In this document: positions 1 through 8,600 of the stretch, in pieces
Layout: each line of letters starts with the position of its first letter
Numbering within the stretch: position 1 is the stretch's first letter
NCBI GenBank assembly: GCA_900543085.1
Contig: UQQF01000013.1
Span: 1-43,729, forward strand
Origin: an uncultured Eubacteriales bacterium
Lineage (GTDB): Bacteria; Bacillota; Clostridia; Oscillospirales; Oscillospiraceae
Direction of reading: 5' to 3'
Length of the DNA stretch: 43,729 nt
The notes under the pieces: generated by a model
The model's database searches: none
Seen by the model: the letters and a program-made list of their open reading frames with translations, nothing else
Told to the model about the DNA's origin: nothing
Position numbers and translations under genes: made by a program

Positions 1-1426
1 CGGCGTTTTTGCCGTACTTCTGCTTTATCTTCAGCAGCGCCGCCTGCTTGCGCTTTTCGCGCTCGAGGGCGGCGGCCTCAATCTCGCGCTCTTTTTCGAG
101 GGCGGCGTAGTCGGTGAAGAGGTCGAGCTGCTCGGGCGCGTCCTCTCGCGGCGCTTCGGACTCGGGTATGACGCGGCAGGCCGTGACGTTCAGGCGGCGT
201 ATCAGCAGCTCCCTGTTCACGACGCGGTCGTAGAGCTCCGCGGCGGCGTCCATTATCCGCTTCGTCGAGGACGTATGGCGCGCCAGGTTTATCGTCCCGT
301 GCGAGTGCTTGGGTATCTGCCGCCCGTAGCCGTCGCGAACAATCTCGCCCTTGTAATTCGCGCGGCGCTTCGCGTCCTTGATGTTCTCGATGTCGTAGCC
401 AATCGTGACCACAATCTGGTCGGTGACGAGCTTTTTCGCGAACAGGTCCATCGAGAGCGCGTCGGCCATTTCGCGCAGGACTATCCGCGCCTTTTCCGCC
501 GTGTACGGCTCGTGCAGCACCTGCCCGGAGCCGAGGCTGTTGGTGCTTGGCTTATACGCCTTCACGGCCTCGACGGTGCAGGGCTCATAGCCCCAGGCGT
601 GGTCTATGAGCAGCTCCGCGTTCTTGCCAAAGAGCTTGAAGAGCGTTTCCTCGTCCGTCAGCGAGCGGCGCGCGACGTCGCCCATCGTGAACATGCCGTT
701 CTCCTCGAGCTTCTTCGCGTAGCCGCGGCCCACGCGCCAGAAGTCGGTGAGCGGCGTGTGCGCCCAGAGCTTTTCCCGGTAGCTCCGCTCGTCGAGCTCC
801 GCTATGCGCACGCCGTTTTCGTCGGCCGGGATGTGCTTCGCGACGATGTCCATCGCGACCTTGCAGAGATAGAGGTTCGTGCCGATCCCCGCCGTGGCGG
901 TGATGCCGGTCGTCGCGAGCACGTCGAGGATAATCTTCATCGCGAGGTCGTGCGGCGAAAGGCCGTAGGTCTTGAGATAGCGCGTCACGTCCATGAACAC
1001 CTCGTCAATGGAGTAGACGATGATGTCCTCGGGTGCGACATATTTCATATAGACCTTGTATATCCGCGTGCTGTACTCCATGTAATGCGCCATGCGCGGC
1101 GGCGCGATGAGGAAGTCCACGGCGAGGCTCGGGTTCGCCTGCAATTCTGAAAAAAGGTGCGACCTGCCCTCCAGCTTATGCCCCGGCGCGTCGTGCCGCC
1201 GGCCGGCGTTCGCCTCGCGCACGCGCTGCCTGACCTCAAAGAGCCGGCAGCGCCCGCCTATGCCGTAGCTCTTTAAGCTTGGCGTAACTGCAAGGCAGAT
1301 GGTCTTGTCCGTGCGCGATTCGTCGGCGACGACGAGGTTCGTGTCCAGCGGATCCAGCCCCCTCTCCCGGCACTCGACCGAGGCGTAGAAGCTCTTGAGG
1401 TCTATTGCGATGTATGTCCGCTCCAC
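1..1426 (-). CDS. Y-family DNA polymerase, UmuC/UvrX-like (C-terminus off the window)
   Basis: Translesion DNA polymerase of the UmuC/ImpB type often carried by Gram-positive mobile elements. The chosen start is a GTG at 1424-1426, preceded on the minus strand by AAAGGAG about 11 nt upstream; no ATG fits the N-terminus. The family's acidic catalytic residues are visible: D9 in YIAIDLKSFYASVE and D141/E142 in YSIDEVFMDVT. The helix-hairpin-helix/palm-edge region (GIGTNLYLCKVAMDIVAKH) matches the family. About 475 codons are present and the last visible residues (KQKYGKNA) are near the usual C-terminus, so only a short tail should be missing. It is downstream of, and on the same strand as, the repressor/ImmA pair, which suggests stress- or SOS-like control. 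The family call is firm; the mobile-element subfamily is inferred. Confidence 0.9.
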   Translation of the reverse strand, partial: MERTYIAIDLKSFYASVECRERGLDPLDTNLVVADESRTDKTICLAVTPSLKSYGIGGRCRLFEVRQRVREANAGRRHDAPGHKLEGRSHLFSELQANPSLAVDFLIAPPRMAHYMEYSTRIYKVYMKYVAPEDIIVYSIDEVFMDVTRYLKTYGLSPHDLAMKIILDVLATTGITATAGIGTNLYLCKVAMDIVAKHIPADENGVRIAELDERSYREKLWAHTPLTDFWRVGRGYAKKLEENGMFTMGDVARRSLTDEETLFKLFGKNAELLIDHAWGYEPCTVEAVKAYKPSTNSLGSGQVLHEPYTAEKARIVLREMADALSMDLFAKKLVTDQIVVTIGYDIENIKDAKRRANYKGEIVRDGYGRQIPKHSHGTINLARHTSSTKRIMDAAAELYDRVVNRELLIRRLNVTACRVIPESEAPREDAPEQLDLFTDYAALEKEREIEAAALEREKRKQAALLKIKQKYGKNA

Positions 1427-1459
1427 GTCTCGGTCAGCTCCTTTCGGCGCAGTAAAACT

Positions 1460-1837
1460 TTAATTTTTGTCCTTCTTCATTTTGGTCGCAGTCGCATCAT
1501 AGCTCATGTCCAGCAGCATTTTAATATGCTTATCCGGTACGCTGCCGTCCAGGGAGACTGTGATCCAGCTTGTCTTGCTCATGTGATAAGCTGGGAAAAT
1601 TCCGCTTTTACCCCGCAGCGAACCGATGAGGTTGGGGTCGCATTTGAGATTTGCCACATCTAGTTTCTCCGTTCCCTCTAATCCCAGCTTATTTCGGGGA
1701 ACATCCATTACAAGTGCAAACCACTTGCGGTTACCCGGGTGGCGGAACACGCAGTAAAGAGGATACTTTACCCAAAGACATTCACCATCAATTCCATATT
1801 CGTCTGAAATGTACTGTATGAACTGTTCACGATTCAT
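1460..1837 (-). CDS. MmcQ/YjbR family protein
   Basis: A protein of about 125 residues with the YjbR/MmcQ (CyaY-like) fold pattern: an N-terminal helix (MNREQFIQYISDEYG), a WFALVMDVP strand, a conserved K-CDP segment (LKCDPNLIGSLR), PAYHMSKTSWITVSLDG, and a C-terminal helix (MLLDMSYDAT). The reading frame is open to 1861, but ATG at 1835-1837 has a good AGGAG ten bases upstream, so that start is preferred. Members are small double-wing proteins of unclear biochemical role, sometimes described as DNA-binding. It sits between the ImmA gene and the Y-family polymerase on the same strand and is probably co-transcribed with them. The function is unknown; the family call is reasonably sure. Confidence 0.8.
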   Translation of the reverse strand: MNREQFIQYISDEYGIDGECLWVKYPLYCVFRHPGNRKWFALVMDVPRNKLGLEGTEKLDVANLKCDPNLIGSLRGKSGIFPAYHMSKTSWITVSLDGSVPDKHIKMLLDMSYDATATKMKKDKN

Positions 1838-1875
1838 TTGAGCTTTGCTCCTAAAAAACAACTTGAGCCGGTAAG

Positions 1876-2385
1876 CTACTTCAAAAAGCCGCTTCTGTGT
1901 TCTATCGGGCGCAATTCACGGTTTGTCTCAGCCAGATGCGCCACCTTCAGCGCCACCAGGTTTATGTCCGTCTCCATCGCTTTAGCTATCTGCTCAGAGG
2001 TGTAGCCGTAGTTGTAAACGCAGTCGAGGGCTTCGTCGGTGTCCAGCAATATCTCGGCGGCGACGATGTTCGCCTCGTACTCGGGCTTTGTCGTCATGTC
2101 GTAGAGCATGAACTCCTGCAGTGCGCCGGTCCTGGCGAGGTCCCGATGGAGCTGGTCGTGACCCAGCTCGTGTGCGCAGACTATGCGATGCGTCTGCGGC
2201 GTGAGGTCGCGGTTGATGAAAATGAACCGATTGCGCTTTATTACCCGGTACATCCCCTTCATGCTGTTGAAGCCGTCGCAGAACAACACTTCGACGCCTA
2301 TCTGTCGCGCAATTTCAAAGGGGTCGCGCGTGCCGCAGCGCTTGACGAGCCTTTCGCCCACTTCGGAAAGCTGTTTCGCCGTCAT
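1876..2385 (-). CDS. ImmA/IrrE family metallo-endopeptidase
   Basis: A 169-residue zinc peptidase of the ImmA/IrrE (DUF955) family. In Bacillus ICEBs1, ImmA cleaves the partner repressor ImmR to derepress the element. The zinc motif HELGH is at residues 72-76 and the downstream acidic helix (EYEANIVAAEILL, E104 region) supplies the usual third ligand. The start codon overlaps the stop of the upstream repressor gene as ATGA (2382-2385), so the two are translationally coupled. By family knowledge and gene order it should inactivate the adjacent XRE repressor after DNA damage or another cue. The substrate is an inference. Confidence 0.9.
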   Translation of the reverse strand: MTAKQLSEVGERLVKRCGTRDPFEIARQIGVEVLFCDGFNSMKGMYRVIKRNRFIFINRDLTPQTHRIVCAHELGHDQLHRDLARTGALQEFMLYDMTTKPEYEANIVAAEILLDTDEALDCVYNYGYTSEQIAKAMETDINLVALKVAHLAETNRELRPIEHRSGFLK

Positions 2386-2798
2386 GCTCTCTCAGCGTCC
2401 CTTTCCTTTTTGCGCCCGTACTTCTTGTTTTTGTCCTTGGCTATCCAGTACGCCTCGTTGAGCGCTCGCATGGCTCCGTCGAGCGCGTCGTCGCTGAGAG
2501 AGCCGCCGGCGAACATGCCCGTGACCTCGCCCACCAGCTCGTCGATGTCCCGCGCGGCCTTAGCCCCTCCGCGCTCGTGCGCCGCGACGACCAGCGTTTC
2601 TCCGGTGTCGAGCAGCTTCTCCATGCTCATGTCCAAAGCAGCAGCTATCCTCTGCACGACTTCGATGTTGGATGGACGGCGACTTCCAGACTCATAGTTA
2701 TACAGGGTGCGAGCCGTAATCCCCGTTGCCTTCGCCAGCTCTGCACGTGTAACGCCCAGTTCTTCCCGCCGAGTTCTCAAATTGTCTTTAAATGCCAT
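2382..2798 (-). CDS. XRE-family repressor (ImmR-like)
   Basis: A DNA-binding regulator of about 138 residues. An N-terminal helix-turn-helix of the Cro/C1 type covers roughly residues 5-60: RREELGVTRAELAKATGI is followed by TARTLYNYESGSRRPS and the usual closing helix (IAAALDMSMEKLL). The rest is polar and helical, with a basic tail (KNKKYGRKKERDAER). The start is taken as ATG 2796-2798 because the HTH normally begins within a few residues; the longer frame to 2840 runs into the promoter region. The gene is coupled by a 4-nt overlap to the ImmA-like peptidase, and divergent to the small gene at 2969. It most likely binds the repeated motifs at 2823-2906. Confidence 0.88.
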   Translation of the reverse strand: MAFKDNLRTRREELGVTRAELAKATGITARTLYNYESGSRRPSNIEVVQRIAAALDMSMEKLLDTGETLVVAAHERGGAKAARDIDELVGEVTGMFAGGSLSDDALDGAMRALNEAYWIAKDKNKKYGRKKERDAERA

Positions 2799-2822
2799 GT
2801 GGCACCTGCTTTCTATCTTGTA

Positions 2823-2906
2823 GGGAACATTATTTCTCACAACCTGTCTATTGACGAGAAATTTTGTTCATGCTATACTTCAGCTGTAGTAGGAAATATC
2901 GTTCCT
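2823..2906. promoter_or_regulatory. Three copies of an operator-like motif GAAATnnnGTTC
   Basis: Three related 16-bp sites lie between the divergent genes. Site 1 at 2823-2838 reads, on the minus strand, GAGAAATAATGTTCCC. Site 2 at 2856-2871 reads GAGAAATTTTGTTCAT. Site 3 at 2891-2906 reads AGGAAATATCGTTCCT and is itself an imperfect palindrome. Site 2 fills the spacer of the plus-strand promoter and site 3 lies at the expected start of minus-strand transcription. The arrangement fits repressor operators for the adjacent XRE protein; the protein match is inferred. Confidence 0.6.
2851..2879 (+). promoter_or_regulatory. Sigma-A-type promoter toward the small gene at 2969
   Basis: TTGACG (2851-2856) and TATACT (2874-2879) are separated by exactly 17 bp. 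The spacer contains operator-like site 2. The promoter points to the small plus-strand gene. Confidence 0.7.
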
Positions 2907-2912
2907 AAGCAC

Positions 2913-2941
2913 ATGATACCATTGGAAACATAGTGTGTCAA
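2913..2941 (-). promoter_or_regulatory. Sigma-A-type promoter for the repressor/ImmA operon
   Basis: On the minus strand TTGACA (2936-2941) is followed after 17 bp by TATCAT (2913-2918). Transcription would start near 2906, at operator-like site 3, and cross the plus-strand promoter, so the two promoters face and overlap each other. Confidence 0.7.
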
Positions 2942-2953
2942 CACCGTGTTGAC
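2937..2953. promoter_or_regulatory. Perfect 17-bp palindrome over the repressor promoter
   Basis: GTCAACAC-C-GTGTTGAC is a perfect 8+1+8 inverted repeat overlapping the -35 box of the minus-strand promoter. Its sequence differs from the three GAAAT/GTTC sites, so a second regulator may bind here. Confidence 0.5.
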
Positions 2954-2968
2954 GGGGGAGAAATTACT

Positions 2969-3217
2969 ATGGACGCACAATGCAGAAAGACTTACGTGTC
3001 TGTAAACGTAGATATAGACGAAGAAGGCGCGGTGCAGCCACGTGCGATACACTGGGAGAACGGTCGCTCGTTCCGCATAGAGCGCGTGCTCTACAAGTGT
3101 CGCGCATCCTCGAACAAGGTAGGAGGCGGAGGGATACGCTACACCGTGCAGATTCACGGGCAGGAGAAGTACCTGTTCAACGAGGGAAATAAGTGGTTCG
3201 TGGAGGCGAAAAGCTGA
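2969..3217 (+). CDS. Small beta-rich protein, DUF6504-like
   Basis: An 82-residue protein starting at ATG 2969, placed eight bases after GGGGGAG. The order of short strands (YVSVNVDIDEEG, AIHWENGRSFRIERVLYKCR, IRYTVQIHGQEKYLFNEGNKWFVEAK) resembles the small DUF6504-type proteins that I recall near Y-family polymerase genes in other bacteria; here a Y-family polymerase is encoded across the switch region. No catalytic residues are apparent. It is the first gene under the operator-controlled promoter at 2851 and is followed by an intrinsic terminator, so it forms a single-gene transcript. The family assignment is tentative and the function unknown. Confidence 0.7.
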   Translation: MDAQCRKTYVSVNVDIDEEGAVQPRAIHWENGRSFRIERVLYKCRASSNKVGGGGIRYTVQIHGQEKYLFNEGNKWFVEAKS

Positions 3218-3272
3218 GGTAATATACTACCCGGACAGCCAAGCGGCCCAGCAAATAAATACCCATATCTAA

Positions 3273-3307
3273 CAGCCAGAAAGCTGCGCTTTCTGGCTGC
3301 TTTTTTA
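3273..3307 (+). terminator. Intrinsic terminator after the small gene
   Basis: A perfect 12-bp stem (3273-3284 with 3288-3299, loop TGC) is followed by C and a TTTTTT run. Confidence 0.85.
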
Positions 3308-3583
3308 TTCGCCTTTGTTGATTCGTCAACATTCACGAAATTGTGCCGAGCACGAAATACGACATAATGCGCATTTGGTCTATGATTAAATCGCAACCAT
3401 GCCGCAGAATTTGACGGCCTACAACAGCAAGTCCCCGATTTCATCACGATATGCGAGGAATGACATTATGGTACTGAACAAAAGCGCAGGCAGCGGAGAC
3501 ATTGCCTGCGTTAATTATATTCCAAGACCGCCTCCTTAGCTTTGGCTCATGAGAAGTCCAAAAAGCTCAGGAGGTATTTACTT
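3308..3583. other. Intergenic stretch without a recognisable gene
   Basis: No supported coding region on either strand. The only structure seen is a hairpin at 3486-3511 (arms CGCAGGCA/TGCCTGCG) without a clear T-run. The end of the stretch carries the AGGAGG that sets the start at 3584. Confidence 0.5.
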
Positions 3584-4060
3584 ATGTTCAACACCAACAG
3601 CGACTACGCCATCAATAAGCTCGACCCAGACGCCATCGTCTGCCGTAGCGTGTCGGGCGAGGTAGTTCGCATTACGCGCGAGGACTTTGCCAGCGACGAG
3701 GAATTTGAAATCTGGAAGTCATGGTCCGATGCGGACTACCATAAGACTGAGAGACGCGACCGGGCATACAACGACCGTAGAACGGAGATTGTATCCGCGA
3801 GGTGCGTCGAGGCAAAGGACACCGATTGGCTCGCAATAGAGTTGCAAGCCATACAGCACGACCAGAGAACAAAACTCATCGAGAGAATGAGAGACTTTCT
3901 CACCGACGTGCAGTTCAAGCGCCTTTGGCAGCGCGTTGCGGAAGGGCAGGAACTTGCCGATATCGCTGCTGGCGAAGGTGTCAGCATTACTGCGGTTGCA
4001 AGTTCGATAGAGCGTGCAATAAAACGCTTGAAGTCACTGAAACGATACGAATTGTTGTAA
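3584..4060 (+). CDS. Sigma-70-like / HTH protein of mobile-element type
   Basis: A 158-residue protein. ATG 3584 is preceded by a perfect AGGAGG, so it is chosen over a TTG at 3542. The N-terminal half is acidic and carries an aromatic segment (FEIWKSWSDADYHKTERRDRAYND), which is typical of sigma-like regulators on Clostridia conjugative elements. The C-terminal half looks like a region-4 helix-turn-helix: LTDVQFKRLWQRVAEGQ, then LADIAAGEGVSITAVASSIERAIKRLKSL. It probably works as an accessory transcription factor or orphan region-4 protein of the element. No -10/-35 recognition target can be read from the sequence. Confidence 0.72.
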   Translation: MFNTNSDYAINKLDPDAIVCRSVSGEVVRITREDFASDEEFEIWKSWSDADYHKTERRDRAYNDRRTEIVSARCVEAKDTDWLAIELQAIQHDQRTKLIERMRDFLTDVQFKRLWQRVAEGQELADIAAGEGVSITAVASSIERAIKRLKSLKRYELL

Positions 4061-4090
4061 TAATCACATAGGGCTTGTTCAAAGATAATA

Positions 4091-4132
4091 GCAAATGATT
4101 CAGCCGCCCTTTTAGGCGGCTGAATCATTTGC
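4091..4132. terminator. Long perfect hairpin downstream of the sigma-like gene
   Basis: Arms 4091-4108 and 4115-4132 form an 18-bp perfect stem with a 6-nt loop. No T-run follows on either strand, so it is an unusual terminator or a different RNA/DNA element. It begins 30 bp after the stop of the preceding gene. Confidence 0.5.
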
Positions 4133-4147
4133 CTGGGTATACCAATT

Positions 4148-4279
4148 TTATCTCTCGTTCATGAGTCCATTCTTCGAGCGCTCAACTACATCACGCACCA
4201 CTTGTTGCTGATTCTCGTCAAGGCCATCTATATAAATTCTGGGTCTGTTGTCTATACCCATAATGTGATCTAGAGAAGC
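4148..4279 (-). pseudogene. C-terminal remnant of an XRE-type repressor
   Basis: The minus strand encodes about 43 residues that look like the end of an HTH repressor: ASLDHIMGIDNRP, then RIYIDGLDENQQQ and VVRDVVERSKNGLMNER, ending at TAA 4148-4150. The first part matches the last helix of an XRE domain (the S-L-D-x-I/L-G pattern). An in-frame stop lies just upstream (4280-4282) and no HTH precedes it, so the gene is truncated. It suggests an older regulatory module was lost here. Confidence 0.45.
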
Positions 4280-4389
4280 TTACTTGCACAAGAGTTCTTA
4301 ACGTATATAGCTAGACAAAGCCATTGTGCATTGCAAAAATGTGTTTAAACTTTACGCCGGTAAAATGAACAATTTACACAAACTTAATG

Positions 4390-4418
4390 TAGACAAGTGA
4401 GCTGACCTAGTCTATAAT
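4390..4418 (+). promoter_or_regulatory. Promoter for the YibE/F gene
   Basis: TAGACA (4390-4395), a 17-bp spacer and a consensus TATAAT (4413-4418) lie 35 bp before the TTG start at 4453. The stretch 4280-4389 upstream is AT-rich and holds no gene. Confidence 0.7.
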
Positions 4419-4452
4419 TAATATAAGATTTAGCTCCACTGGAGGAAAACCG

Positions 4453-5610
4453 TTGAAACAGTTTGACCGTAAAGTTGTTCTAAGAGTTGCAGCGCTACTC
4501 ATCGCTTTTTCACTGCTCGTTGGCGCTGCCGTGTGGCTCTCAAAACCTAATAATGATGTTGAGACGGCTGCGAGCCAGCTAGTGTTCGTGCCAGCTAAGG
4601 TTACAGCAGTGCTCAGCGATAATGCTGTACCCGACTATGAAAACTCCGAGGGACGGCGAATCGGTACACAGGAGCTCGAAATACGCATACTCTCTGGTGC
4701 GCACAAGGACGAAATACTCACGCTGACGAATTACATGAGCGCGCTGTTCAACGTTGACGTCTCCGATGGGGACAGAGTAATCGTGCGCTTAATAACGCGC
4801 GAGGACGGCAGCTATTATGCGAGCATGTTCAACTATGACCGAGGACTTGTCATCGGCATAGCGCTGCTTGTCTTCTGCGCCGTGCTGGCTCTGCTCGGTG
4901 GCTGGAAGGGCATACGCGCGCTGCTTGGACTTGTGTTCACGCTGGCGTGCATCTGGTTTTTGCTGATACCGGGTTTGATGCGCGGTTGGTCGGGCATATG
5001 GCTGACAATAGGCATATGCACAGTGACTACTGCCGGCTGTTTGATTTTGCTTGACGGATTTACAAAGAAGGCGCTGTGTGCCGTTCTGGGCTGCATCGGC
5101 GGGGTGGCCGCAGCGGGGCTTTTCGCAAGTATCGTGGGAGTAATAACGCCTCTGAATGGATTCAATATGTCGGAGGCAGAAAACCTGCTGCTTTACGGCG
5201 CCGACAAGGGGCTCAAAATATCAGGATTGCTTGTCTGCGGAGTACTCATAGCTGCTTTGGGCGCGGTCATGGACACCTCAATGAACATAGCCAGTGCAAT
5301 TTGGGAACTGCATGAGCGCAACCCGAAGCTCAACGCGCGTGAGCTCTTTAAATCCGGCATGAATATTGGCCGGGATGCAATGGGCACTATGGCAAACACG
5401 CTTATACTTGCTTTTGCCGGTTCTTCACTTAACACCCTCATACTTGTTCAGGTGTACGATATACCTTTTACGCAGCTTATAAATACGGATTTCATCTGCA
5501 TTGAGATACTTCAAAGCGTGGCGGGTTCCATGGGAATCCTGCTGACAACTCCGCTGGTAGCGGCGATAAGTGCGAGCATAATGTCTCGCGCCAAACGCGC
5601 ATCGGCTTGA
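4453..5610 (+). CDS. YibE/F family membrane protein
   Basis: A 385-residue integral membrane protein beginning at TTG 4453, seven bases after GGAGG. One N-terminal membrane segment (residues about 8-29) is followed by an extracytoplasmic beta domain (about 40-130: VFVPAKVTAVLSD, then LEIRILSGAHKDEILTLTNYMS). About seven further membrane segments fill residues 130-380. The conserved YibE/F core is present: ALGAVMDTSMNIASAIWEL, SGMNIGRDAMGTMANTLILAF and the C-terminal AGSMGILLTTPLVA. The family's biochemical role is not established. The next gene, for a giant SLH protein, starts 43 bp downstream, so the two probably form an operon and this protein may serve its export or the cell surface. The family call is firm. 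Confidence 0.92.
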   Translation: MKQFDRKVVLRVAALLIAFSLLVGAAVWLSKPNNDVETAASQLVFVPAKVTAVLSDNAVPDYENSEGRRIGTQELEIRILSGAHKDEILTLTNYMSALFNVDVSDGDRVIVRLITREDGSYYASMFNYDRGLVIGIALLVFCAVLALLGGWKGIRALLGLVFTLACIWFLLIPGLMRGWSGIWLTIGICTVTTAGCLILLDGFTKKALCAVLGCIGGVAAAGLFASIVGVITPLNGFNMSEAENLLLYGADKGLKISGLLVCGVLIAALGAVMDTSMNIASAIWELHERNPKLNARELFKSGMNIGRDAMGTMANTLILAFAGSSLNTLILVQVYDIPFTQLINTDFICIEILQSVAGSMGILLTTPLVAAISASIMSRAKRASA

Positions 5611-5653
5611 GATAAATTGAAAGCTGCAAAATAAAGAACAGGAGGGAAAAGTT

Positions 5654-8600
5654 TTGGAAGCAAAAACAAGGAAAAGTGCTCATCGCGCACTTGCACTTGT
5701 GCTTGCACTGATGCTGTGCCTTACACTGCTTATAGGCTCAGCACCAAGTTCAGGCACAGCAGGCAGCGGTGATGATGCGACGTGGACGCAAGTCACGTCA
5801 GCTGACGAAATTACGTCCGGCGGCAGTTTTGCTCTTGTAGCATACACTGATGAAGGGAGTATGGCGCTAGGAACGGATATATCGAACAAAATTAGCGGCG
5901 TTTCAGTAACTATTGCTAGTAATACGCTGATAGGCACTGGTATACCTGTGTGGACTGTCAGTGCTTCTGGTACAGGTGTAAGTCTTTATAATGGCAGTGA
6001 ATACCTAGGTTATAACTCTGGTACTAATTTCAGAGTTGAAAGTACAGCTTATGCATGGAATGTGGTAGAGGAAGGGGAAGACACTTTCCGCTTTACTGCA
6101 TCTAGAGACACCAATAGGGCTATTGCTTGGCAAGAGAATAATAATGGTGATCCTACTAATCGGTATGGGGCTTATGCTACATCTAATGCCGGAGGAACAG
6201 ACTATGTCTTTGACTTGCTGGTATTCAAGTCGACATCTTCTTCTGAGCCGGGAACCGTCGCCGCGCCTCAGGCTTCGCCTCAGTCTGGTGCCGTTGCGAG
6301 CGGCACTGAGATCACTCTGACCTGCGCTACCACAGGTGCGAGTATTTATTATACGCTGGACGAGAGCGACCCGAGCTCAACTAATGGCACGCTGTACAGC
6401 GGTAGCAGCAAGCCCAAGATAACTAAGAATTGTACGCTCAAGGCCGTTGCGGTGCTTGGTGATAAATGCAGTGCTGTTCAGACGCTGGTATACACCGTTG
6501 CTACTGTTCAGAATATCTCTGATGCTTTGGCAGCTGAATCTGGCACTTTTACTGTCAAGGGCGTTGTTACACTTGTTGACGGCCAGAATATTTATCTGCA
6601 GGATTCCACCGGAGCTATCTGTGCCAGGGTTAGCGGTAGCTCCTCAGGCGTCTCCCTTGGGGATACCCTAATAGCTACTGGTTCTCGTGGAGAGTATAAT
6701 GGTCTTCCTCAGTTGAACAGTGCTACATATACAGAATCTACGGGACTTGAACTTACTGCCACTACTAAAACCATTGGCGAACTGACTACGAGCGATATTT
6801 GCACCTACGTGCAAATTGAAAATGTTACAGTTACGGACGTCTATGACAATAACGGCCAATACCAAAACCCCAATATAACCGTCAAAGATGCAAATGGTAA
6901 AACCATTCAACTCTACAAAGCCATATTGGGTGATAAGGAAATCAATGTTGGTGATACACTGACAATAAAAGCGGCAGTTGGTGTCTATAATACGACTCTC
7001 CAGCTCCGCAATACTGTTGCTGATGAAATTACCATCATAAGCGGCGGCGAACCCGAAGCCCCGACCTCTGCTACTCTGCTGACAGATGCTCCCGAAGAGG
7101 GAGATGTGGTGCTTATTCACTATCCTGCAGGGAATAAAGTTATGAGCACCGAAAGCTACACATACAATAGTTCCAGCGGAAAATCAAAAGACGAACTTGT
7201 TGCACTTAATTCCACGCCTGATAATGGGACTATTTCCAACGTTCCTGATAATACCGCTCTGTTTAAAGTCTACAAACAGGATGGACATTACGTGTTCAAG
7301 AGCGATACAGGCTATCTTTACCTCGATGGAACACACGTCCGTCTGGTCGAACAGCTCGGAGAGTACACGTATTTTGACCTCGAGAGCGCCGCAAACGGTT
7401 GGTTTATAAAGAGCACGAACGCACAACTTAGTGGTAAACATCAGTATCTCGAGTTTTACGGTGGTTACTTTACTTGCTACGGCATGGGCAGTGATACGAG
7501 CATATACACGTTCCAGTTCTACAAGGCCGGGAATTTTAACCCAGCTGAGGAGCCTCTGCCTGGTGGTGGAGGTGACGAAATGCCCATCAGACAAGGCGAT
7601 AAAATTGGCATTTATTTGCCGGGTGGTTCCGTCGTAATTACGACCACGGCAAGTGGTAACAGGCTTTCAGGCGCTTCGGCGACGCTGGAAGACGGAATTT
7701 TGACCACTGAAGCAGATGACGCACTGTTCATCGTAGGAGGCAACAATACTGACGGCTTCACGTTTGCGACTGCTGATGGTAAATACCTTACGACATCCAC
7801 CACCGGCAATACGCTCAGTATGGCAGATACAGCCGGCGAATACGGTCTATGGATACTTGAGCAAAACGGCGACGATGGCTGGTTTATCAAAAGCAAAAAC
7901 GCAGCGTTCAACGGTAATGCGCAGTATATAGAATACTACAATAGCAGTTTTACAACTTACAGCAAATATAATGATTCTGATAAAAGCATATATTCGTTCC
8001 AGTTTTACCCCGTTACTGCGGGCGGGGAGGAACCTGATGATAAGCCCGAGGGGCTTGAGGTTCGTGCAGCACCGGTGAGCGGTGCGTCCGTTGAGAGCGG
8101 CGACACCATTGAACTGACCACAATGGAAGGAGCTGTAATTTATTATACTACCGACGACACCGAGCCGACCAAGGACAGCACACGGTACAGCGGCGAACTA
8201 ACAGTGGGTTCGGCTCAGGTACCTGAGCCGACGAGTGGTGAACCACTCGTCATAAAGGCTATCGCCGTTTTGCCTGCTGACGTGTCCGCTGGTACCGAGG
8301 AGCAAATCGGTGAAGTCTTCACCTTCACGTACACAGCGCCAGTCTCTCTAGACGGCTATCAGCTTTACTTCGGCCAGCTGCATTCCCACACCAACATCTC
8401 CGACGGCGCAGGTAGCGTGATCGAGGCTTTCCAGCACGCCACGCAGGTTGACAACCTAGACTTCCTTGCCGTCACCGACCACTCCAACTCCTTTGACAAC
8501 GAGAGTGATTCCCGTGTCGACCTGGGTACTGACCTCAGCGAAGTGAGCGATGAGTGGAAACAGGGCCATGAAGCTGCTGACGCTGTGACGGATGACGACT

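Noticed and set aside
275..1150. A 291-residue open frame on the plus strand
   Set aside because: It is antisense to the Y-family polymerase, whose motifs are unmistakable; the plus-strand product is low-complexity Arg/Val/Leu sequence without a family pattern.
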